From: Blasia pusilla
Taxonomy: Eukaryota; Marchantiophyta; Marchantiopsida; Blasiales
Reading direction: 5' to 3'
Length of the DNA stretch: 64,000 nucleotides
NCBI GenBank assembly: GCA_050084515.1
Contig: CM114271.1
Coordinates: 62,372,001-62,436,000 of the forward strand
The position numbers and the translations under genes are program-made. The notes beneath the pieces were generated by a model. It made no database searches and was not told the DNA's origin. It worked only from the letters and a program-made list of their open reading frames with translations. This document shows, piece by piece, positions 11,746 through 21,800 of the stretch (positions are counted from its first letter, which is position 1; each line of letters opens with the position of its first letter).

Positions 11746-11925
11746 CTGAGTAGCTAGACGAACACAATCCACAAGTCCAAAAAAATTCAGCAAACTTTTA
11801 CAAACACCATTATCGGTTGAAAAAATCTCATGCTTTATTACCTCCGAAGGAACCTCGGAAATGTATATTTGATCTAGTCTATGATTTCTTCAGTCTCGTC
11901 ATCTACAAATTTATTCCTAACTCTC
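11465..11925. repeat. Copy 1 of a 450-bp direct duplication
   Basis: This block is about three-quarters identical, by eye, to 12158-12605, in the same orientation. Shared landmarks are AGAAGAAGCC(T)..., GTGAAGAAGCCCGCCA, GCAGTGGTCAAAA, TTCAGCAAACTTTTA / TTCAACAAACTTTTA and TTTGATCTA. Palindrome copies are part of the duplicated block. Confidence 0.75.
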
Positions 11926-12119
11926 CTAGGTTCTTGTACAAAAGGAATGTCCTGGGATACAAGTGGCTCCTCTGGCCGATTGTAGACGTGGATCGAAAAT
12001 ATTGACGAATTTGAGAGCCTTGGCCCCCGCCTAAGTACACCATAACGGTCCCCTATAACCTGATTTGAGTCCCACCGCCTTCCTCGGCAGTATATCTTGT
12101 ACGCTCTGCAATGTGACAC
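11874..12119 (-). pseudogene. Short unassigned frame (81 codons) between the duplicated blocks
   Basis: The minus-strand frame encodes a basic then acidic peptide ending FVDDETEEIID. It overlaps the edge of duplication copy 1 and has the same relation to it as the methyltransferase gene has to copy 2, so it may be the last exon of a further, otherwise lost, gene copy. I recognise no domain, and chance is possible. Confidence 0.25.
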
Positions 12120-12157
12120 CCATCCAGTATCAATATGTGCTCCGTCCTTGGAAATAC

Positions 12158-12605
12158 CATGATGGCAATCCCACAGGTATTAGGAATCCAACACGTCTGA
12201 GAGAAGAGAAGAAGCCTACGCCTTGTTTGACGATACTAGGGGAAGTTGCCAAAGTGAAGAAGCCCGCCAGAATGCCTCTAAAGTTTTACCAACAGGGAAA
12301 GAGTCCGATCACTCACGCATCCAACCTGTCGGAATCCGACACGTTGCCTGGAAGTGGTTAAAAAGGTGCAGTGGTCAAAAAGTGAAAAGTTGCAAGCCGT
12401 GGAAATCCGACGGGTTGCAAAATAGAAGTCCTCGGAGTACATAGACGATCATATTTGAAAAGACATAAAAGATATTCAACAAACTTTTAGAAACACCACC
12501 ATTGTTCGAAAAAATCTTGTCCTTTATTACATCCGAAAGAAGCTCGGAACTGTACATTTGATCTATTCTATGAATTCTTTTGCCCTCTTCATCAAATAAA
12601 TCCCT
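12158..12605. repeat. Copy 2 of the 450-bp direct duplication
   Basis: This is the partner of 11465-11925. It lies just beyond the stop codon of the ParB-methyltransferase gene (minus strand) and probably corresponds to its 3' flank or untranslated region. It contains palindromes near 12330 and 12400. Confidence 0.75.
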
Positions 12606-13337
12606 ACTCCAAACGCTACAGTCAAGCTGGGTCCTTGAGTTCTTTGAACTCACTTGTCATCGTCCGATAGCTCTTGCAAAATTACTGTCAGCCTTGCCCT
12701 CCCGATTTTCGGAATCGTGGGAAGTGACGATGGTGTCACTACCAATGGTGGGTGTGGAACCGGAGCTCTCGGCTTTGGAGGAGAGTTGTACGCCCCAACT
12801 AGCCTCTCGTAATCTGCCTTTGCCTCCTTGCAAAGGTCAAACAGTTGATGCCTTCCCTCAAGGCAGAGAATGTTCCTGCCACTATGCCAGACGCCTCTGA
12901 TACTCGCCCCTGAAAGGCCCACTAAGTCAAACACCAGGTCACCCGGCCTAGAGCAGAGCTCAATGAGCGTTTGCATCAGGGCTGGCGAATTTTCCCTTCC
13001 TCCAAGTAAGGGGGTATCGTCTTGCATGTAAATTCGCGGGGGAGAATTGTATAAACTATCTAAGCTATACCCATCGGAGCATGGATCCACAGGATCCAGG
13101 ATCTTAAACACCTGGAAGTTGTGCTTGGGCCGAACAAAGCAGTAAACATAGGAGTGGTCCATATGTAAAGATGCACGTTGGAAACAATGTCAGCACCAAG
13201 AAAGAGCTACTTGACCACTGGTCTACTTTCAGTATGGTGACATAATGTGCAACATGTCCCCAAAGAACTTCGCTTAACCCTAGAGAACTTCGCTATAATC
13301 CTAACATTGGAGCAACCTGTCAGAGTCCGACAAGTTA

Positions 13338-13569
13338 TTTTTGTCCATGAGCAACCCGTCGAAGGGGACAGGTTGCTGGCTTAGAGCAGCCCATGGTTGG
13401 CTAATGCTTTTTCCCCACGGAACCCGACGGGTTGCAGGTGCTAATGCTTTTTCACTGTGTTTCCGGAATGATGCAACCCGTCTGAAAGCGACGGGTTGCT
13501 CTTAGCCAACCACGGGCTGCTCTAAGCCAGCAACCTGTCGCCTTCTGACGGGTTGCTCATGGACAAAAA
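13338..13569. repeat. Large inverted repeat (67-bp arms) inside a methyltransferase intron
   Basis: Arm 13338-13404 is nearly identical to the complement of arm 13502-13569 (a few differences, mostly in the palindrome core). The arms run from TTTTTGTCCATGAGCAACCC to GTTGGCTAA. The 97-bp loop holds two more palindrome copies. Transcripts across it could fold into a long hairpin. Confidence 0.85.
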
Positions 13570-15704
13570 CAATCCGTTGGAGAAATACAATCTGGAGACA
13601 GGAATAGAGCCTAACCCAAATTTGACTCGTCGCAGATTGGAATGGGTACTCGTTCATGATGATCCACGATTGCGCCATCCTCCACTTCAGCGACCTCTTG
13701 ACGCACTGGAGGTTGAAAAGCTCGTCCTCGCTCCCTCTAGTCAAAACTAAGAAACAGCCCCTGTCACTGAGATAAGCGTCTGCAAAGGAAAATAGGAGCG
13801 CGATCTGGTCATAAGAAAGGGGGACATTCCAGTCTGGGACCCGGTCGGACAGATTATTGTCCCACAAGCGCAACCTCGAGGGCAAATCAGCGACCAAGAG
13901 ATCCACCGCCACCTCTTCGACCACCCCATGGACCGTCTAGGGAGCTTGCCCGTTTTGTTGAAGCTTCCGTCCCAACGTTGTCAATTTATCGATGGCGGAT
14001 GTCGACGCTTGGGAACTGAAACTTTTCAACTCATCCAGTAGATTCGTGCAATGAAGGATGACGCTTGTCCGGGTCGTTGTTTCTCTATGTCTTCCCAAGG
14101 ATGATGGATTGTATTCCACATCCTAGTCTGCTCCCTGGGACAACCCTGGCGCCTCTCGCTTCCGCTTCTCCCGAGTCTGCGGTTGGCTTGTTGGGGTCTC
14201 TATGACCTCAGAATCTGGTGGAGTTTTTTCTGCAGAGGACCTGGTCCGACCCTCTCTCCCCGCTCGCCCGGACGATTCCGGCTCTCACCTTGAATTTTCA
14301 GCCTCTCTTTGGGAAGACTTGGCCTCGGAATTCTTCGATCCCCTTGCCTTGGCTTTGAGACCCGCTGTAGATTTGTCCTTGGTTGTGACGACCTTGGACG
14401 CCAACTCCGCTATCTCGAGGGCTTGCTCTTCCGCATCTCCTTCGAAAAAGTCTTCAGGCTGCAAAAAATTGGGGATGTCGTCCCTACCTGCGGCCACTGC
14501 ATCATAAAGCAGGCGTAGATCTTTCTCGGTTATGTCCTCAGGGTTGTTGAAGTCCAGCCAAATTGGGCAATTCTCCACCTCCCAATCGGACATGCTTTGA
14601 GCCATCTCCGTGTCGTACATGGAAAATGTCTCTCCATCAGGCGGAGAAGCCCATAATTTGCAGGCTGCCGGTATTTTTTGCCATGTATCTGCATTCTTAC
14701 AATGGATGAGGTACTTGAACACCATGCCTTGGGCAACTCTTAGTCGAGATGCATCGGCCGCCTGCTCCTGAAGATCTCGCTTCTTCTTTGCGAAATCCCT
14801 TTTTTTTCGCCTCGATTTCTTCGTCAAGGTCTGCCTGAGGAAGGATGCGATCCTTGAACATCTTCCTGAAACCTGGGTTTTTTATGGGCTTGTCCCGGAT
14901 GTCATCCAGCCAAAGTTCAAAATCATCAGCACTCTCTAGGTTTGCTTCCTCCGCAAGTGGCTCTATTCTTGTCAGCTCCGCTTGGAGACCCACGAGCATG
15001 GACTTCCCGAGAAGCCGAAACGCTTCCCAGAATGACCATTTGCGGAGCTAGTGGGAGATCATTGGATCAGAGACATCCGGAGGATGGTGTGCCGCCCTCT
15101 TTTGGGCCTCTGTGCCCTCGAGACTGATTTTCATCAGTTGTATTCTCCTAAATTTGCTTATTCCAGACAAGGCAAATCGATGCACGCGATCAAGAGACAC
15201 TTTCTCCCCAATCCGACCTTGCGGATCTTCATCCCTTTTCTGCTGGCGCTTGATTATTGCCTTCAGCTCCTTGTAGAAATGGGACCAAGTTCGGGGTTGA
15301 GAATGGCAATGTAGCGCTGCATCTTGCTTGCCGTGTACTTCGTAGCTGCAGATAGTGCAGCTTGGATGAATTTTGCACGCTCGGACACAGACACTTTCTC
15401 CCTCCGCTCCAGCTCCAATGCAGCGCTCTTCTTGGTGGCCTGTATCTTCGATCAGCAAAGGATTTTCACGGCTACATCTTGGGAAATAAATTTATTTGCC
15501 CAAGTCTTCTTTTTTATTTGTGCACCCTTTGCGAGCATCTCATTTACAAGGGCGTCGCCCAAGAACCCCTTGTACTCTGCCGGGTGCATCGTTAGCACTT
15601 TCTTCACCCGATCGCAATACTGGATCCAGTGGTGGGTGACATTCCCCTCCGATACAATCTTGCACATCCAAACTCAATATAAGAAATTTTGTAAGGTACA
15701 TGAG

Positions 15705-16145
15705 TTCCTGCAACCCGTCAGACTCCGACAGGTCGTCACAGCTCATGGTCGGATTGTAGCAACGAGCTAAATTTTGCAACCCATCGGAGTCCGACGGATT
15801 GCATTCAGATTTGTGATTGCCTGGTTTCAACCCGTCGGACTCCGACGGGTTGTCAGATAGTCCGTATTTACATAGTGGTTACCGCGAGAAAAGTGAACAT
15901 ATCAACCCGTCGGAGTCCGACAGGTTGCGCAATTTCAATGAAAGTTGCAATTTGATGCCAAAAATGTAGCTCCCAACTTCAGAATGCAACCTGTTGGACT
16001 CCGACAAGTTGCTTTCGGCCAAAAACATCCAAAAATAGCTTCGAGTCAAGAAACTCGTCGGAGTCCGACGAGTTGCTTTCGGCCAAAAACATCCCAAAAA
16101 TAGTGGCAACTCAAACAACTTGTCGGAGTCCGACGGTTTGCAGCA
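15705..16145. repeat. Seven palindromes filling one intron of the ParB-methyltransferase gene
   Basis: Palindromes start near 15712, 15778, 15828, 15903, 15988, 16049 and 16115. Most have a CAACCCGTCGGA-like left arm and the inverse right arm, with spacers of 25-60 bp. Two units share the spacer CTTTCGGCCAAAAACATCC. The intron donor (GTAAGT) is at 16158 and the acceptor at 15708-15710 is formed by the TTGCAG edge of the outermost palindrome. Phase is preserved across the intron. Confidence 0.8.
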
Positions 16146-17379
16146 AGAGGAAACTTACGTGGTCATGGCATGCATGGCCATCTCCACCATCGCCATGTGA
16201 TGAGGGTATGGATGTAGCACCACTGCCTTCACGCAAAAATGTGCCTCCAATGAGTTTGGGCGCTCCTGTGCAAACTGGGTCCACGCCATGAACCTGTGAT
16301 TTCCATCCCAGATGAAGAAATACAAGTTCCTCATCTAGCTGAATTCCGTCCCCTCTATCGCCCTTCTAAATTCCTGATCTCTCATCCTCCAAAATGTGTT
16401 GAGCGATTCCAAATCCTCCTCCGTAACTAGCGCTTGGGTTCCATGTTGATCGTAAGGCTGAACATAGAATGGAGGGAAGCTTTCGACGTAGGATGCTGTC
16501 ACCGCCGATTGTTTCAGCTTTGCAATATCCTCGTCAGATTGAATTTCGCGGACGTATTCCATTGTCCGCAATCGGCAGAGTGGAATTCTCGGGGCGTTGT
16601 GGCCCTCCATCAATGCCATTTGTTTTACCACCTGCCACAACGGGGACAAGATCAATAAGCTACACTGAATTGCCAATGAATTGCAACATGGGCCTTCACA
16701 TAATTCAAAGAACATAGATCCTCTCTTACCCGCTCGAAGATTGGGTCGGTGTCTTGGCCAGCCAACTGCTCTGGGATAGCAGCTAGCAAGTCCACTGGAA
16801 ACTCGTCGATCCGATAGAGGTCGATTTCTTTCGCCGGCTTAGAGACGAGGATGACCGCTCTCCTGCTTCTTCAGCGATGTCCACCATCTCCACGCTGGCG
16901 GTCCTCATGACCTCATCGTCCGTGACTTGAACTTCGGACGTTTCCGCTATATTGATTGTGTCCCCGGACTTCATCGGGGACATTTCCTGCATCTCAACAC
17001 TTTCGGTTGGACGGACAAGGCTTTCTTCAATGGCTATTTCTTTTTCCCTCTGAGCTTTTGCCAATTCTGCTCTCCTCACCGACGTGTCCAGACGCTTCTT
17101 TTCACGCTATTCGTCGGCGATCCTTTTCTTCAAAGCCTGCGACGCCTGTGCCTCTGAGTTCTGTCTTTTGAGCGCCTCATTTACACGTTTTGCAAGAAGC
17201 TCCTGATTGTGCATCTCCGTTTCCCTTTCCCGCTCCTCGATTTCTTACTGCCTTATCTCATTGGCCGAACGAGGCCCTGGAGATGGTGACGCAGGAGTCC
17301 TCATGGACTTGGGAGTGAAGCTCCCAGCCTTGTTTGCTTGAGATTTTTTCCTCATCATTTTTCCCGAAAATACCTCCTC

Positions 17380-17604
17380 CTATGTGCACGATGAATCTCT
17401 TGATGAGTCGCCTTGCTGATGTCGAGATGAGTCGCCTTGATGGGTAGCTCGAATCATCTCACGATCGTTTTCTCGTATCGTCTCGCGATCGTTCGCTTGA
17501 ATCATCTCGCGATGAGTCGCCGTGTAAAGCGCCCCTTGGTATCTAGTCAGCTGCTGCGCGGGAGAACAATTGAGATTGCGAAATGAAAAACCAGAAATGA
17601 GCAA
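17380..17604 (-). other. 5' leader of the ParB-methyltransferase gene with short tandem repeats
   Basis: Between the TATA box and the ATG, units around ATCATCTCGCGATC and GATGAGTCGCC repeat several times (about 17395-17520). The minus-strand frame across it (74 codons) reads as repeats of RENDREMIR-like peptide and is probably a by-product of the repeats. Confidence 0.5.
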
Positions 17605-17613
17605 TTTCTCCCC

Positions 17614-17621
17614 TATTTATA
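17614..17621 (-). promoter_or_regulatory. TATA box of the ParB-methyltransferase gene
   Basis: The minus strand reads AGTATAAATAGGGG, a strong plant TATA context, about 255 bp upstream of the ATG at 17358. The palindrome array begins less than 100 bp further upstream. Confidence 0.6.
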
Positions 17622-17704
17622 CTTTTCGAGCCGTTGGGCTGACCGTTGGGTCGTATCGTCCTTCCGAAGGCAACGTGCCGGCCGTTACGGAAGTCTGGAC
17701 GTGA

Positions 17705-18445
17705 AAAACACCAACTCGACGGCTTCGACGGGTTGCACGCTTCCCGAGGGTTCAAGGCATCCATCCTCATGGCAACCTGTCGGAGACCGATAGGTTGCGC
17801 ACCTCCGCCGTCCTGGGATGAGAATGCGAGGTGCCCGAGCAACCCGTCGGAGATCGACAGGTTGCGCATCTCCGCCGTCTTCGGACAAGAACGCGAGGTA
17901 CCTACGCAACCCGTCAGAGACCGTTGGGTTGCACACTTCCCTTGTCTTGGGATAACAACGCAAGCTTCCCGTGTAACTCGTCGGAGGCCAACAGGTTGCA
18001 CGCTTCCTTCATGTAAGCGAAACAAGGCGAGGCCCTTGCGCAACCCGTCTGAGGTCGACGGGTTGCACGCCTCGCCGTCTTTGGGCAAGAAGGTGCGGCA
18101 CCCGTGCAACTCATCGAAAACATACAGGTTGCACGCTTCCTTAATGTAAGTGTTACACCGTGAGATAATTGCGCAACCTGTCTGAGGCCGCGGGTTGCGC
18201 GCCTCCGCCGTCTTCGAGCAAGAAGGCGCGGTACAATTGAGAGCGATGGGTTGCACGCCGTTCATGTTTGCGTTACAAAAACCCGTCCAAAGCCGACGGG
18301 TTGCACGCTTTGCTTATCTTGGGTTAATAGGCGAGATACCAAGGCAACCCGTCGGTTATCGACAGGTTGCACGCTTTCCTATCCTTCGGGAAACAATGCG
18401 ACAACGTATTGTTCCGAGGCAACCCATTGCAATCCGACGGGTCAC
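17705..18445. repeat. Tandem array of about 11 palindrome-bearing 66-bp units between two divergent promoters
   Basis: Unit starts are near 17708, 17780, 17841, 17905, 17971, 18041, 18105, 18174, 18280, 18344 and 18420. Each unit has a 25-27-bp hyphenated palindrome followed by about 40 bp that is itself related between units (GCACGCTTCC... or GCGCACCTCCGCCGTC..., then an AACGCGAGG-like end). Arms vary mostly at CpG positions. A 240-codon minus-strand frame (18265-17543) runs through the array but is low-complexity and is best explained by the repeats. Confidence 0.85.
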
Positions 18446-18574
18446 AAGATGAACCCTGAGTTGGAAAATCCCGCAAAAGTCCCCAACGATTGGTTGCCCT
18501 AGCATAAGCAAGCAATATCTTGTGTTTGATGCTAGCAAAATTGCCTCAAAAGATCTTCGGTCGGCAAGAAGGGG

Positions 18575-18685
18575 GTACCAACCCAACGGACTCCAACGGG
18601 TTCCAACAAAATGAAGTGTGCTTTGCAATCCACGTCTCTGATTCCCAAATTCTATAACCCACCTGACTCCGACAGGTTGCAACAG
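18575..18685. repeat. Palindrome copies at the transposase promoter
   Basis: Two degenerate copies (near 18578 and 18660) lie between the tandem array and the TATA box of the transposase gene. Confidence 0.65.
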
Positions 18686-18773
18686 AATTGAATCCATTGT
18701 GTCAGACATTTTCACCTACCAAACTTCATCTTGTCAGTCAAATTCTATGAGGAGAATTTGAGTTCCTATTCAC

Positions 18774-18780
18774 TATAAAT
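18774..18780 (+). promoter_or_regulatory. TATA box of the SWIM transposase gene
   Basis: CACTATAAATTAAAC precedes the ATG at 18826 by about 50 bp, leaving room for a start site near 18805 and a short leader. It points away from the TATA box at 17614-17621, making a divergent pair about 1.15 kb apart. Confidence 0.55.
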
Positions 18781-18825
18781 TAAACATTCTCATTCTCAGT
18801 CTCCTCCCGCTGAAATCTTCTGGGA

Positions 18826-21800
18826 ATGGATAATTATGTGAAGCTCACTTGTGGCAGTCATCTAGAGGCCCTTCCTCAATCAAAAATCGTTCGACCGCAA
18901 GCTCGTGAGTCTTTCATAGCTGTGGATGAAAATTTTCTCTCTGTTCGATTTCTTCTCCAAATTGGAACCATCTTTGTATCCAAGGATGTTAGGGTGGACG
19001 GTACAGAGGACATAATAGGTGAGACAGTCCAGCCAGTGATTGCAGACCGTAAAGTATGGAATCTCCTACCTCTAGCAAATGGTCAATACAGAGTTTACGG
19101 CTTGCCCCTGAATTTCCTAGTGCATCGAGCTCTACGTTTGCAACTCCTAGCTCAGTAGATCCGGCTTTGACTCCAACTTCACACGCTCGTAACAATGTTG
19201 TTCTTCTTGAAGAGATTCCGGATGTTATCAACCTCAGTGGATCTGTCGGACACCAACCGGGCCCTCTGTCCGCCTACTCGTTCCTCTTGCGAGTATCAGG
19301 CAATAGTTTGCTATTGTCTTTGGCCTTGAAAATGTTCAAGCACATTCTTGTCGATGAGCTGCCACCCACGTACGATGGTAATTGCATTTTTGAGTTGCCT
19401 CTACTTGCTACTCCTGCTCAAAAGAAAGATGGAGGACGCCTGAAGGGTATGGACAAAAAGTCTGATTGTCATCGATGGTGCAGGCTTCAACGGACTAGTG
19501 CTTCAATTCCAGATGGTCCTTGGATTATCTCCCGCCGCCAATGCGTTGGAGCCTTGGAGTGTAGAAGTCCAGCATGCCCGTATCTAGAGCGCAATGGGCG
19601 AGTCAATACGTCGCAATTCCCCCCCAAGAATGCAGAAACTCCATACGAGGTCGGTGTCACCATACCGCCGGAGGCCATCGATGTCCTCATTGTCAAGCAT
19701 CGCCCTTCTGCGTTGGAGCGTGTCCTGCATACATATTTTTCATTGTCCACGACTTGGGCTCCACGTCAGAGTACACAAGGCTGGCCGTTCATGTTGGCTC
19801 CCACACTCATCCTATGACCGATGCAATTCAGAGACATATCAAGGAGGATGTGGCAAAGAAAGTTTCCGAGGTCTACAGAAACTCTCCGGGTTCAAAGCCC
19901 TGAGTGATCAAGCTCACAACAGCATCACAAATTTGTGAACAATTGCTTGGAATCCCCGAACAGGGCGAGATCACGGCGGCTGAGGAGAAACAACTCGAGA
20001 AAATCTCACATTTTCGCTGATCTGAATGCTTCCGAATTTCTTTGCGTCAAATACGGGTTCTGGATGGAAAGACGGCCGAAATGGATGCCATCGCCAGAAT
20101 CAAGGCCAACTCCAGATTTCCATTCATTTAGAGATGGCAGTTCATGGGCCAAGGAGGCGAGGGATCCAGGGCCTATATCTTCAAAATGTCAACCACAAGT
20201 CCGTCGAGTGGCCTCGATCTTATAGATCGAATGAGGGAAGGGAAAGATCTTTACGGGAGTTGGGTAAGCTTTGATATTTGCTACAGAGTGCTGAACGGAT
20301 GGTTGACAATGGGTGCTCACATTTATGACCATGTGGAGAAGGGACTCAAAACTATATTTGTCTATGAAGTAAAAGCAAAAGACGTTGGCACTTTGAAGAT
20401 GTGTTGGTTACTCTTATTGGAGGTGGTGAAGGAAAACAAAAGGCTACCTCCGGAAATTTATGGGTTCATGGCGGACAATGCACAACCTGGGTGGATTGCC
20501 ATCCAAGAAGTGTTCTGGGGTGGAGAGGTTCAATCACAGAGGGAAAGGTCGGATGCTTTCCATTGGCAACAGTCTGTGACCCGGTACACCAAATCTTGCA
20601 TCAAGGAGAATAAGAGGACAGAGCATGTCACTCTACTCCAACCCTGCAAGGACAGCAAAACCTTGAAACATGCCATGGAATGCCAAGAAGAACTTCATGG
20701 GTGGTGGAGGAAGCATGCGATTGAGGGGAAGTACAAAGAGTTGTGCTCTTGGTTGAGTTGGTGTATTGTACGTATGAGACAATGGGGAAACTTCATGCGG
20801 TAGGTGAGTTCACTATTTTGTCTTGTCAAGCTCACGCTGAGAATTGTTTGTAAAGTTGCAGCTCAAGTTGAGAAGCGTGGGAACTATAGGGATTTCAAAC
20901 CGAAGAAACCAAACAAGTTGTCGAAAATCGACGGGTTGCATCTAGAATTTTGGTGCAACCCGTATACAAGTATGCAAGTTGCATGTATACAAGGCCTGCA
21001 AATAGTTCGACCCGGATGGGTTTCGGATGACTTGCACTTGGATCTTCCAGCCCCGAGTGGCCAAAGGTTCTTGCAACCCGTCGGAATCCGACGGGTTGCA
21101 GTAGGTGGGTTTAGGGTTGCAACACGTCGGGACCCGACGGGTCGCAGAGTCGTTCATGGGATGCCTCGGCCTTGCAACCCATCTGGTTCCGACATGTAGC
21201 TTATTTCTTTGACTCCTGAGCTATTTTCGTTCCCTTCTAACATTGTCGTCGTTGGAGGGATTGAACATTCATGAAAATGCCCTCTGCCCCAACACAAGTG
21301 GAGCAGAAAGTGTTCATTCCTCCTGGAGGTCGTCACAAGCATGCCAACGAATTTCAGTTGTGGAGGCATGCCAACAAGACCAGGCAAGAGCAATGCTACA
21401 ATCTGCAGCATCCCATATCTTCCTCACAAAAGGCATAACAAAAGGAAGGGGGCCTTCAATCTACAAGCTCTATGTCAGGGCGGCTGTGAGATCTGGTGAT
21501 GAAAAATTGTATGTGGAAGCCTTCAACCGGTGCGTAGCTGGAACTCCCCTTGAGCAAGACGTACACATTAGTGGGGATATTCGTGGGCGGGTTTCAAGGC
21601 GTCCCATCTGAGATGGTGGTAGAGCGATCCGAGCGAGACTCGTGGAGACCATATAAGTATCTTGACTTCAGGCCGGTGAAGAGGCAGCATCGAGGAACGA
21701 ATTCGGTGATTGATTTGGATGAGGAAATTACGCCGCCCAGGTATTCGGGGATCCCCGACCGCTCCAAAATCCGTGATGGAGACCCTTTTCCAAAATCAGT

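Larger units (their letters stand above)
12650..17358 (-). pseudogene. ParB-like domain / N4-N6 DNA methyltransferase fusion gene, decayed
   Basis: Read on the minus strand from ATG at 17358. Domains in order are: a charged coiled-coil region (17358-16850); a ParB-like fold (16631-16159) with IPLCRLRTMEYVREIQSDED, PPFYVQP, YFFIWDGNHRFMAW (the DGxHR signature) and VKAVVLHPYPHH; a long helical linker (15707-14290); methyltransferase motif IV as DLLVADLPS then a Rossmann-like stretch (about 13890-13610); and, after an intron, the motif X/I region LIELCSRPGDLVFDLVGLSG and CLEGR (13162-12650). The order IV then X-I is that of beta-class enzymes. Introns at 16632-16730 and 15708-16158 keep phase. 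Eight in-frame stops (17245, 17107, 16335, 15674, 15452, 15048, 14123, 13937) and shifts near 16845, 15283 and 14801 show it is dead. Motif IV (DLPS for DPPY) is also degraded. The family would modify adenine or cytosine in DNA; target unknown. Confidence 0.7.

Noticed and set aside
17543-18265. 240-codon minus-strand ORF as a gene
   Set aside because: It runs through the tandem array; the peptide is a repeat of CNPS/SDGL-type words translated from the palindromes, and parallel frames are also open.
17705-18445. CRISPR-like array (regular palindromic repeats with about 40-bp spacers)
   Set aside because: Spacers are related to each other, repeats are degenerate, there are no Cas genes, and the context is a spliced plant transposon. 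It is a tandem minisatellite.
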